A stretch of 6,526 nt of DNA, taken from the NCBI GenBank assembly GCA_025997655.1, contig BNUW01000137.1:1-6526 (forward strand), written 5' to 3'. Under the pieces are notes generated by a model. It saw only the letters and a list, made by a program, of their open reading frames with translations, made no database searches and was not told where the DNA came from. A program made the position numbers and the translations under genes. Of the stretch, positions 1-6,342 are shown piece after piece. The stretch is from Spirochaetia bacterium (lineage in GTDB: Bacteria > Spirochaetota > Spirochaetia > Treponematales > Breznakiellaceae). The number at the start of each line of letters is the position of its first letter. The stretch's first letter is position 1.

Positions 1-100
1 TGCGTCGAGGTTCACCCGGTCTCCCGGACTTCCTCACGGCGCCGAACTGCCTGCCACCGGCTCCCTGGCCCCGTCAGACCAGAGTACCACTTTTCCCGAT
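1..100 (-). other. GC-rich block, possible 5' part of a structured RNA, cut by window edge
   Basis: About 62 of the first 90 bases are G or C, far above the rest of the window, and no convincing reading frame covers them. Read on the minus strand the block has short self-complementary stretches, for example CGGUG near 55-60 pairing with CGCCG near 40-44, and CCGG-GAGA-CCGG near 18-29. It also contains GAGGAAGUCCGGG, which resembles the conserved GAGGAAAGUCC of the RNase P RNA P4 region but lacks one A. That motif lies about 55 nt from the point where the GC-rich run begins, similar to its distance from the 5' end in known RNase P RNAs. A weak -10-like TATGAT at 108-113 could start a transcript near 100. 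RNase P RNA is only a hypothesis: the sequence after the motif does not match the usual continuation, and the 3' half is outside the window. A terminator region for the transporter gene is an alternative. Confidence 0.25.
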
Positions 101-135
101 ATTTGAAATCATAGTATCTTTGCGGTTAAAAATTC

Positions 136-1485
136 TTACTCTTTACCTTCTTCAACCAAGCCCTTAAGCTTCTTGTTGAGTGCAAATAATACCAGCGCAC
201 AAACGATACAGATAATAGCTACTACGACGTTACCGGCGATAAAGTTCTTCGTCGACATAAACGCATAGATATAGCCATAGGATTTTGCCGCAAGAAATGT
301 TGCTACAATCCAAACGCCCATCATAACTGAAAGGAGTTTTGCAGGAGCATACTTGCTTACAAATGAGAATCCAAGCGGGGAAAAGAACATCTCCCCCAGT
401 GAAAGAAGCAGCCCAAATACAACTAAGTACATTAAGCCCGCTTTCCCGGATCCCCTTGTTGCGTCGGCAAGTGCAAAAATAAGATATGCCGCTGCCATGA
501 ACGATAATCCCCAGGCAGTTTTCTTAAACATACTCATATCACCTTGAGGCCGCTTGGCAAGTTTTGCCCAAAGGATAGCAAGTATTGGTCCAAGTGCTAT
601 ACAGGCAAATCCATTCAGTGAATCAAACCATGAACTTGGTACGGTGAATGAACCTACAAGCCAATTCATATTATCTTCCCAGTAATAGTAAACGGGGAGA
701 TACGCCAGATACCAGAACAACCAGAAAACTACCGAGAATACCGATACTAATATAATAGCGGCCACTCGTTTTTTCTCAATACCCGTAAGCGGTTTTTTCT
801 CATAGGTTTTTTCAACTTTTTTAAGGTCATCCCCCAGTTTCTCATCAAATTTAAAAGGCCTTTTACCTACATCGCCAAGATGTTTCATACCCAGAAGATA
901 CCAGATGGTACCGGCAAACATGGCGATACCCGCTAATAAAAAGCAAATCCTGTATCCCATAACTTCGCCGCACGCAAATGTCTTTAATGCAAGGATACCA
1001 ACTAAAAACGTTCCAAAAAATGCCCCAATGTTAACAAATGAATACTGGATCGAAAAGGCTGAATCAAGATCCTCTTTGTTTTGGAACAAACGCCCGTTAA
1101 TAGCACTAATGTTCCCTTTGAATAACCCCGTACCAATTGATACTAAGATAATCATAACCCATACCATTCCGATGCTCTGTGAAAAATATCCGCAAACATA
1201 TCCCAGACCCATAAGAAACGTACCTATGGGTATGCAGTACCGTGCGCCAATGATCCTGTCAGAAAGAAGCCCTCCAAGGATAGGCGCCAGATAGGTGAAT
1301 GCAACCAGGTTGGCCTGCATCTTTCCGCCATCAGCCTGGGTAAGTCCTAATCCGCCTGATACCACCGATGCTGCAACAAATATTGCGATTAGCCACTTTG
1401 ATGCGTAGTATGACAGCCTTTCAAAGGTGAAAGTAGCCGAACACACGTAGAAACCAAAGGGTCTCTTTTTCGCCGCTGTTTCCAT
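136..1485 (-). CDS. POT/PTR-family peptide transporter with an altered ExxER motif
   Basis: A 449-residue integral membrane protein of the proton-dependent oligopeptide transporter family (MFS superfamily), which normally imports di- and tripeptides with protons. Visible family marks are FERLSYYA in helix 1 (residues 21-28), GGLLSDRIIGAR after helix 2 (71-82), GTGLFKGNIS in helix 4 with K123, FSIQYSFVNIGAFFG in helix 5 (144-158), and GEMFFSPLG in helix 10 with E365. I count about 12 hydrophobic segments with a charged loop at about 199-238. Many bacterial POTs have 14 segments, with two extra helices at this point. The canonical ExxERFxYYG motif reads FTFERLSYYA, so its first glutamate is F19, and the Glu-Gln usually found in helix 7 is not evident, so proton coupling may differ. 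The ATG has an AAGGAG ribosome site 7 nt upstream and its own strong promoter. The two peptidases upstream support peptide uptake as the role. Family membership is secure; substrate and coupling are inferred. Confidence 0.9.
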   Translation of the reverse strand: METAAKKRPFGFYVCSATFTFERLSYYASKWLIAIFVAASVVSGGLGLTQADGGKMQANLVAFTYLAPILGGLLSDRIIGARYCIPIGTFLMGLGYVCGYFSQSIGMVWVMIILVSIGTGLFKGNISAINGRLFQNKEDLDSAFSIQYSFVNIGAFFGTFLVGILALKTFACGEVMGYRICFLLAGIAMFAGTIWYLLGMKHLGDVGKRPFKFDEKLGDDLKKVEKTYEKKPLTGIEKKRVAAIILVSVFSVVFWLFWYLAYLPVYYYWEDNMNWLVGSFTVPSSWFDSLNGFACIALGPILAILWAKLAKRPQGDMSMFKKTAWGLSFMAAAYLIFALADATRGSGKAGLMYLVVFGLLLSLGEMFFSPLGFSFVSKYAPAKLLSVMMGVWIVATFLAAKSYGYIYAFMSTKNFIAGNVVVAIICIVCALVLFALNKKLKGLVEEGKE

Positions 1486-1492
1486 TTGTACA

Positions 1493-1498
1493 CTCCTT
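1493..1498 (-). promoter_or_regulatory. Ribosome binding site of the peptide transporter
   Basis: AAGGAG on the minus strand, 7 nt before the ATG at 1485. The good match and spacing fix this ATG as the start. Confidence 0.8.
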
Positions 1499-1520
1499 AA
1501 TTCCGTAAAGATTTCCGTTG

Positions 1521-1549
1521 ATTATACTGCCATTACCTTCTTCTGTCAA
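1521..1549 (-). promoter_or_regulatory. Consensus sigma70 promoter of the peptide transporter
   Basis: TTGACA (1544-1549) and TATAAT (1521-1526) on the minus strand, separated by exactly 17 bp. Both boxes match the consensus at every position. Initiation is expected near 1514, giving a leader of about 29 nt, too short for a riboswitch. The promoter sits in the 89 bp gap behind the aminopeptidase gene, so the transporter can be transcribed independently of the peptidase operon. I see no clear intrinsic terminator between the two genes, so some read-through is possible. Confidence 0.88.
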
Positions 1550-1574
1550 TAAATATTTTCAGCAATAGCAGCGC

Positions 1575-3368
1575 CTATACCGGCCGGGTGTACCCTTTAA
1601 GCCAAGCCGCTTCTTCCGCAGAAAGATACGGTGAAACCCGCTTAAATACTTCGGCATGATAGGAGTTGAGGAAGTCCCTTTCCGGTCCGGTCAGGTCCTC
1701 CGGAATAATACCGTCTAAGTCTATCGGCACAAAGGTCATGGTCTCAAATTCCAGGAACGTATCATCACCATTTTGAGCAAACTTCCTTACCAGCAGTTCA
1801 TTCTCAAGGCGTATGCCATGGGAACCCTCAATGTAAATGCCGGGCTCGTCCGTAAGGTACATCCCCTCTTCAAAGGGCGTTGTCTCATTCTTCGCCGGAA
1901 CGATATTCCACCTGAATCCTGCCGGGCCTTCATGAATAGTAAGAAGATTCCCTACGCCGTGACCGGTACCGTGCTTGTAATCTATTCCTAATTCCCACAT
2001 GGGTAACCGGGCCAGGATGTCAAGATTGTATCCCCTGCAGCCACGCAGGAATTTCGCCCGGGAAAGACCAATCATACTGCGCGCCACTGCGGTAAAATGT
2101 TTTTTTATTTCGGCAGTAATAGTACCTAACACAAAGGTTCTCGTGATATCCGTCGTTCCCTCTGGGTAATTGCCGCCCGTATCGGAGAGATACAATCCCC
2201 CGGCTTTAAGCTTGTATTGCTCTTCAAGGGTAGGAGCATAATGTACTATTGCCGCATGGTCGCCGTAAGCCGAAATGGGCTCAAAGCTTGGCCCCATAAA
2301 CCCCTCTTGCCCGGCCCTAAACTCATCAAGCTTCTTTGCGGCGCTGATTTCGGTAATATCCTCTTTGCCGACGGCGGTCTTAAGCCAATACATGGACTTC
2401 GCAAATGCAACGGAGTCTTTTTGCTGTGCGCTTCTCATCCCCCGTGCCTCAACTTCATTCTTCATTGCTTTCATAAGGGATGAAGGATTAGGGGCTTTTA
2501 TCTTCTTAACATCAACCGGAATATTGTTATAAATAGCATAATTGATTTTCATCGTATCAACCAAAAGTTTTTCTTCCGCCGGCAGTGCCTTGATGAATTC
2601 ATATATGTCATTATATGGCTTAACTTCAGTTCCAACCGTTCCTATATTTGCCAAAATTGCTGAATTAAGCTTGTTCGCATCGACAAATAAATAAGCCCTG
2701 TCATCTGTTAAAAATGCATAGCCAAGTACAAGCGGGGAATATGCTACATCATTACCGCGAATGTTAAACAGCCACCCTATATCATCAAGACTGGTAATAA
2801 CATGGCTTGTTGCGCCAAGTTTTTTCATCTCCGCACGTACCCTTGCAACCTTCGATGCGGTGCTTTCACCGGCATATTTTTCCTCGTGAAGCCACGCTTT
2901 TTCATTTGCAAGAGGAGGCCTGCCCTTCCATACTGCATCAACTAAATCTTTTTCATAATCAATGGTAACATTCTTCCCGGCAAGCGCCTCTTCAAATTCA
3001 AGGCCCTCACCCATTGAGATAAGCCGCCCGTCAAATCCAAGGGTATCCCCGTCATGTAAAACCGTAACCAGAAATTCGGTGACCGCAGGAAACCCCGGCG
3101 TCCCCATTTTCATAAGAGATATGCCGCTGCCCGCAAGCTGATGCGCCGCTTGAATAAAGTAACGCCCGTCTGTCCAAAGGCGGGCATCCTCCGGCGTTAC
3201 AACAACCGTTCCTGCGGAGCCGTCGAAACCGGATATGAACTCACGGGCTTTAAAATGATCGCCCACATATTCGCTCTGATGAAAGTCTGCCGACGGAATA
3301 ACATACGCCGAAATCCCGGCCGCTTTCATCTGAGCGCGCAGTGCTTCTACCCGTTCCGGAACTGTCAT
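1575..3368 (-). CDS. Three-domain aminopeptidase P (Xaa-Pro aminopeptidase, M24B)
   Basis: A 597-residue cytosolic metallopeptidase that removes the N-terminal residue from peptides with proline in second position. Its length and layout match the long XPNPEP1-type enzymes: a creatinase-like N-terminal domain (about 1-135, with FDGSAGT and WTDGRYFIQA), a second creatinase-like domain (about 165-305), the pita-bread catalytic domain (about 312-530) and a C-terminal M24 extension (about 535-597). The dinuclear metal site is complete: D396, D407 (TTDITRT), H470 (HGTGHGVG), E508 (TDEPG) and E522 (RLENE). H376, H466 and H479 occupy the positions of the other conserved histidines. Most spacings equal those of human XPNPEP1 (11 residues between the aspartates, 63 from D407 to H470, 14 between the glutamates); only H470 to E508 is longer, at 38. 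There is no signal peptide. It begins 11 bp after the upstream M24 gene and is probably co-transcribed with it. An active enzyme is expected; peptide preference is unknown. Confidence 0.95.
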   Translation of the reverse strand: MTVPERVEALRAQMKAAGISAYVIPSADFHQSEYVGDHFKAREFISGFDGSAGTVVVTPEDARLWTDGRYFIQAAHQLAGSGISLMKMGTPGFPAVTEFLVTVLHDGDTLGFDGRLISMGEGLEFEEALAGKNVTIDYEKDLVDAVWKGRPPLANEKAWLHEEKYAGESTASKVARVRAEMKKLGATSHVITSLDDIGWLFNIRGNDVAYSPLVLGYAFLTDDRAYLFVDANKLNSAILANIGTVGTEVKPYNDIYEFIKALPAEEKLLVDTMKINYAIYNNIPVDVKKIKAPNPSSLMKAMKNEVEARGMRSAQQKDSVAFAKSMYWLKTAVGKEDITEISAAKKLDEFRAGQEGFMGPSFEPISAYGDHAAIVHYAPTLEEQYKLKAGGLYLSDTGGNYPEGTTDITRTFVLGTITAEIKKHFTAVARSMIGLSRAKFLRGCRGYNLDILARLPMWELGIDYKHGTGHGVGNLLTIHEGPAGFRWNIVPAKNETTPFEEGMYLTDEPGIYIEGSHGIRLENELLVRKFAQNGDDTFLEFETMTFVPIDLDGIIPEDLTGPERDFLNSYHAEVFKRVSPYLSAEEAAWLKGYTRPV

Positions 3369-3373
3369 ATGTA

Positions 3374-3379
3374 TCCCCG
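3374..3379 (-). promoter_or_regulatory. Ribosome binding site of aminopeptidase P, next to the preceding stop codon
   Basis: CGGGGA on the minus strand lies directly after the TAA of the upstream gene (3380-3382) and 5 nt before the ATG at 3368. It matches the anti-Shine-Dalgarno sequence only partly. Its closeness to the stop suggests that ribosomes ending the first gene help start the second. Confidence 0.5.
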
Positions 3380-4480
3380 TTATCCGACAATCTTAAGGCC
3401 CATCGGAATCTTGTTCAGCGGCCTTGAACCATCTTCGGTTACAAAAACAAGGTTCTCGCAGCGCACACCAATCTTCTTTTCGGCAATATAGATACCCGGC
3501 TCAATTGAGAATACGTTACCGGCTTTTACAATCGCATGATTGGAACCAGAAATATCCCCTGCTTCATGAACTTCCATACCGATAAAATGGCCAAGCCGGT
3601 GGGTGAAATATTGCCCGTACCCTTTTTCGGTAATATAATTACGCGCCGCCGCATCAATCTCTGAGCACTTTACTCCCGGTTTGGCAAATGCCTCAGCCCG
3701 TCTTTGAGCTTCACAGACAATTTCAAAAATTGCTTTGTCAAAGTCAGAAACTTTCTTGTAGAATACCGTCCGTGTCATGTCCGATGCATACTCATCTTTC
3801 ATACAGCCAATATCAATGATGACACAGTCCCCCGCTTTAAGAACGGTGTTGTCCGGCTCGTGATGGGGATCCGTTGCATTTACCCCAAATGAGATAATCG
3901 GATCAAATGAAAATCCCCCGTCGGTATACTGCGCATAAATCTTTGCAAGAACATCTACCAGATGAAGCTCGGTAAGCGCTTCCGGGTCTCCATGATACTT
4001 GTCAATGTAATCTTCCAGCTCTAACATCGCTTTGTCATTGATATCGCTGCTAAGGTCCATGAGATGAAACTCTTCCGGTGATTTGATCGCACGAATATCG
4101 TCGATTACATAGGAGCCCACCTTGATTGGCTTGGCAAGCCCGAAATCCTGCAGTGCAATTACGAAACGGGCCTCAAAATACTTGTCCACCGCAAGTTGTT
4201 TTGTGTGGTCAAATTCGTTGTACAGTTCTTTGATATAATTGTCCGTATCTTTCCAATGATGCGTCCTTACCCCTGCTTCCTCCAGGCCCCGGGTTGGAAA
4301 CATCTCGTGAATGTAGAGAACGGGATCTGAATCCACACTCAGCAGTAATGCGCACATACGGTGCATGGTATGGAACATACACCCGGTGAGATAATAGATA
4401 CTCCCCCCGTCGCAGATAATGAGGTTATCAATACCCTCTTCTTTCATTTTATCAATTATTTTCTTAATTTTTGCGTTCAT
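3380..4480 (-). CDS. M24 family Xaa-Pro peptidase (prolidase-like), two-domain form
   Basis: A 366-residue cytosolic metallopeptidase with a short creatinase-type N-terminal domain (about 1-130) and a pita-bread catalytic domain (about 140-366), the usual size for bacterial PepQ/PepP-like proteins. The metal ligands are D223 (IIDIGC), D234 (SDMTRTVF, 11 residues on), H298 (HRLGHFIG), E327 (SIEPGIY) and E342 (VRCENLVF). H206 in the PHHEP motif and H305 in VHEAG fill the other conserved histidine positions. C341 stands just before the last glutamate, where Ile or Leu is more common; this is a mild variation that should not harm the site. It is the first gene of a two-gene operon with the larger aminopeptidase P, under its own promoter, with an AGGAGG ribosome site 10 nt upstream. 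Sequence alone does not separate prolidase (dipeptides) from aminopeptidase activity. Prolidase is favoured because the neighbour already supplies aminopeptidase P. Confidence 0.92.
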   Translation of the reverse strand: MNAKIKKIIDKMKEEGIDNLIICDGGSIYYLTGCMFHTMHRMCALLLSVDSDPVLYIHEMFPTRGLEEAGVRTHHWKDTDNYIKELYNEFDHTKQLAVDKYFEARFVIALQDFGLAKPIKVGSYVIDDIRAIKSPEEFHLMDLSSDINDKAMLELEDYIDKYHGDPEALTELHLVDVLAKIYAQYTDGGFSFDPIISFGVNATDPHHEPDNTVLKAGDCVIIDIGCMKDEYASDMTRTVFYKKVSDFDKAIFEIVCEAQRRAEAFAKPGVKCSEIDAAARNYITEKGYGQYFTHRLGHFIGMEVHEAGDISGSNHAIVKAGNVFSIEPGIYIAEKKIGVRCENLVFVTEDGSRPLNKIPMGLKIVG

Positions 4481-4490
4481 ACTATGCCTG

Positions 4491-4496
4491 CCTCCT
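4491..4496 (-). promoter_or_regulatory. Ribosome binding site of the small M24 peptidase
   Basis: AGGAGG on the minus strand, 10 nt before the ATG at 4480. The spacing is slightly long, but the match is full and supports this start. Confidence 0.75.
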
Positions 4497-4509
4497 ATGG
4501 TTATATAGA

Positions 4510-4539
4510 AATATATACGAAACAGGGGGGTTCTGTCAA
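4510..4539 (-). promoter_or_regulatory. Sigma70-type promoter of the M24 peptidase operon
   Basis: A perfect TTGACA (4534-4539) is followed after 18 bp by TATATT (4510-4515) on the minus strand. An overlapping TATATA (4512-4517) would give a 16 bp spacer. The spacer contains a run of six C residues. Initiation is expected near 4503, giving a leader of about 22 nt. The promoter lies in the 79 bp between the ATPase stop and the peptidase start, which separates the operon from the accessory gene upstream. I see no intrinsic terminator in this gap. Confidence 0.8.
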
Positions 4540-4559
4540 GACGGCCTCCACGGAGTGTA

Positions 4560-6134
4560 TCAGCAACCTACCACCATTATGCCTTTTTCTTTCGCCCAGG
4601 TAAGGCGGGTGTCCCAGGGGGCTTTTTTACTTTCCGACCGGCGATCGAACAACACCAGATATGCCGGGGCTGCGCTGTCGATGGTATCACGGTATTTCGC
4701 TGTCTGCGCCAGCCCCTGTTCTTTTACCGTTTCCTCACTTTTATTATCCCGCAGCAATTTTACTTCTATTATGTACTTTTTCTTTTTGTACTCAACGGCT
4801 AAATCCATTCTACCCCGGCCTGCCGCAAATTCGCGGGTAATACGACCGCCGCCGTTTAATACCCGCTGCAAAAAGGCCTGTAACAACAGATGCGGAAATG
4901 CTTCGGTATAGGTAAACCGCTGCTTACGCTGTTCTTCCCAGACTTCAGAATTTTCCCGCCAAAACTGCTGAAACTCTTTGAGTAACGCATCCATATCAAG
5001 CGAGCCGTCCGCATCTTCCCATTGCCATTCAGGCGCGGGTATAGCGTCCTGGGCGCCTTCGGTACTATACCGCGCCAAAACTTCCCGGTAGATGGGGTTT
5101 GCTACCTGGGGTGTCCCCCCCTCTTTAGACACAAGCCCCAGGTCCAGGCAATAATTAAAGGCATCGGATTGGGTAATAAACTGGTCCACATCTCCGATCA
5201 TCAGGGTTTCAATGATCTGTCGTACCCGGTCATCAAGTAACCGCGTTGCCAGTGCGTCCAGGTGTGTTTCCCGGGCGAGGATCATCTGCTCCCGGGCTTC
5301 CAGAATATGCTCTAAGGTTACGGTTTCAGAGCTGTCTTCATCTAAAACACGCATGGTGGCCCGTTGAAAAAGCGAATTGACTATCCATGGTTGGCCGCGA
5401 GACTGGTCATAAACATAATCCAGCGCTTCTTTAGTTATTTGTTGTCCGATTTCCGCTGTCCGCTGGGCAAATAGGCGCGCTACATCGTCTTTTTGAAAAT
5501 TTCCCAAAAACACTGAATCAGACTTAACATTAAAGGGAGAGCCGGGATTGGGCGCAACGCCGTCTTTTACCGCGGTGATATAATCTTTTAGGTCCCTCAT
5601 GCCTACCAGGGCTATGGAGATGGGAAACAGGCCCACCCCTTGTGTTGCAAACCCATTCCTAAGCTGTCGTAAAAACCGAATTAGCGGTTCCCCCTGTAAA
5701 ACATCAACTTCGTCAAATAGCACCACAAGCGGCTTTGGCGCAGTCTTTTGTGCCCAATCCGACAACATGGAGGCAATCGCTGTTTCCGGATCATTGCCGG
5801 CTTCGGGTATCGGTAAACCGGTGATCTCCGCCATTCTTTTTATGTAATAGCATATTATCCGCGTAGCAACATCAGGGTCTTCCACCGCCTGACAGGTTTC
5901 CACGCTCACATAGCAAGCAACCGCTTCATCCCCGGCATTTAGTTCGCGCATCCAGGACATCAGAAAGGTAGTCTTGCCGGTTTGCCGGGGTGCATGGAGT
6001 ACCCAGTAGAGCTGATCCCGTATATACCGGCTGAGCTGGGCGCCCACCAGGCGTTCTTCCGGGGGAAGCATATAGTGCATGTCCGGATTGCACGGACCGG
6101 TGGTGTTAAAAAACCGTACCTCTCTTTTAGCCAT
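4560..6134 (-). CDS. AAA ATPase fused to a C-terminal PD-(D/E)XK nuclease-like domain
   Basis: A 524-residue protein counted from the ATG at 6134. It opens with FFNTTGPCNP, typical of orphan bacterial AAA-like ATPases. Walker A is APRQTGKTT (residues 48-56, K54), with Ala where the first Gly usually stands. Walker B is PLVVLFDEVD, with D141 and E142. RGQPWIVN (246-253) lies in the lid or winged-helix region. A second domain (about 405-524) has the PD-(D/E)XK pattern: D444 in GRMDLAV, then E457-V-K459 in YIIEVKLL, then Q473 and Y481, so the catalytic residues look intact. An upstream in-frame ATG at 6161 would add nine residues (533 aa). I prefer 6134 because the extra codons lie inside the promoter and neither ATG has a ribosome site. 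The biological role is unknown. Such fusions are scattered in accessory DNA, so defence or mobile-element functions are possible but not shown. No partner gene is visible, and the IS66 end upstream fits an acquired region. Confidence 0.88.
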   Translation of the reverse strand: MAKREVRFFNTTGPCNPDMHYMLPPEERLVGAQLSRYIRDQLYWVLHAPRQTGKTTFLMSWMRELNAGDEAVACYVSVETCQAVEDPDVATRIICYYIKRMAEITGLPIPEAGNDPETAIASMLSDWAQKTAPKPLVVLFDEVDVLQGEPLIRFLRQLRNGFATQGVGLFPISIALVGMRDLKDYITAVKDGVAPNPGSPFNVKSDSVFLGNFQKDDVARLFAQRTAEIGQQITKEALDYVYDQSRGQPWIVNSLFQRATMRVLDEDSSETVTLEHILEAREQMILARETHLDALATRLLDDRVRQIIETLMIGDVDQFITQSDAFNYCLDLGLVSKEGGTPQVANPIYREVLARYSTEGAQDAIPAPEWQWEDADGSLDMDALLKEFQQFWRENSEVWEEQRKQRFTYTEAFPHLLLQAFLQRVLNGGGRITREFAAGRGRMDLAVEYKKKKYIIEVKLLRDNKSEETVKEQGLAQTAKYRDTIDSAAPAYLVLFDRRSESKKAPWDTRLTWAKEKGIMVVGC

Positions 6135-6140
6135 GTTTTC

Positions 6141-6169
6141 AGTATAGCGGTATTTCACCATACAAACAA
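6141..6169 (-). promoter_or_regulatory. Promoter of the ATPase-nuclease gene, probably giving a leaderless mRNA
   Basis: TTGTTT (6164-6169) and TATACT (6141-6146) on the minus strand, with a 17 bp spacer. The -10 box matches at five of six positions and the -35 box at three. The base seven positions after the -10 box is the A of the ATG at 6134, so the transcript would start at or next to the start codon. The alternative ATG at 6161 falls inside the spacer. Confidence 0.5.
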
Positions 6170-6174
6170 CGGAC

Positions 6175-6204
6175 GGGTACTTTTTGTGTGCTTTTTTTGT
6201 ACCC
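6175..6204. repeat. Inverted repeat with A-tracts just upstream of the ATPase promoter
   Basis: GGGTAC (6175-6180) and its complement GTACCC (6199-6204) flank 18 bases made almost entirely of T-runs on the plus strand, which are A-runs on the coding strand. Relative to the predicted start at 6134 the arms lie at about -41 to -46 and -65 to -70, with the A-tracts between. The position and composition suit an UP element bound by the RNA polymerase alpha subunit, or a repressor site. The arms are only 6 bp, so chance is possible. Confidence 0.4.
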
Positions 6205-6319
6205 TTCGGAAGTAACAGCCGGGAAGCCCAGGGGGAAGTGCATGGTTCAGAGCAGCGCAGAGAAATTATCCGGAATTCCTTTGAGAGTGAAGAGTTCCTG
6301 CGTAAACGTCAAAAGCAGC

Positions 6320-6342
6320 CACCCCCGAAAAATCAGGGGGTG
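6320..6342 (-). terminator. Hairpin over the transposase stop codon, weak terminator candidate
   Basis: CACCCCC (6320-6326) is the exact complement of GGGGGTG (6336-6342), a 7 bp GC-rich stem around a 9 nt loop that holds most of the transposase TGA (6333-6335). On the minus strand the stem is followed after five bases by TTTT, too short and too distant for a strong intrinsic terminator. It may instead be part of the element's subterminal structure. Confidence 0.4.

Noticed and set aside
1..90. Cobalamin riboswitch, suggested by AGGGAGCCGGTG and GAAGTCCGGGAGACC on the minus strand
   Set aside because: No B12 box (GCCACTG-type) is present, the two resembling segments are too close together, and the only downstream direction leads out of the window.
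905..1294. 129-codon plus-strand open frame inside the transporter gene
   Set aside because: It is fully antisense to a well-supported gene, has no ribosome site and no recognisable protein features.
1550..1600. Intrinsic terminator between aminopeptidase P and the transporter
   Set aside because: No stable stem followed by a T-run is present; the region instead holds the transporter promoter.
4540..4560. Intrinsic terminator after the ATPase gene (CTCC/GGAG)
   Set aside because: The arms leave a loop of only two bases and no T-run follows.
4471..4911. 146-codon plus-strand open frame across the promoter gap and the nuclease domain
   Set aside because: It overlaps the supported nuclease domain on the other strand and has no ribosome site; its composition looks like an antisense shadow.
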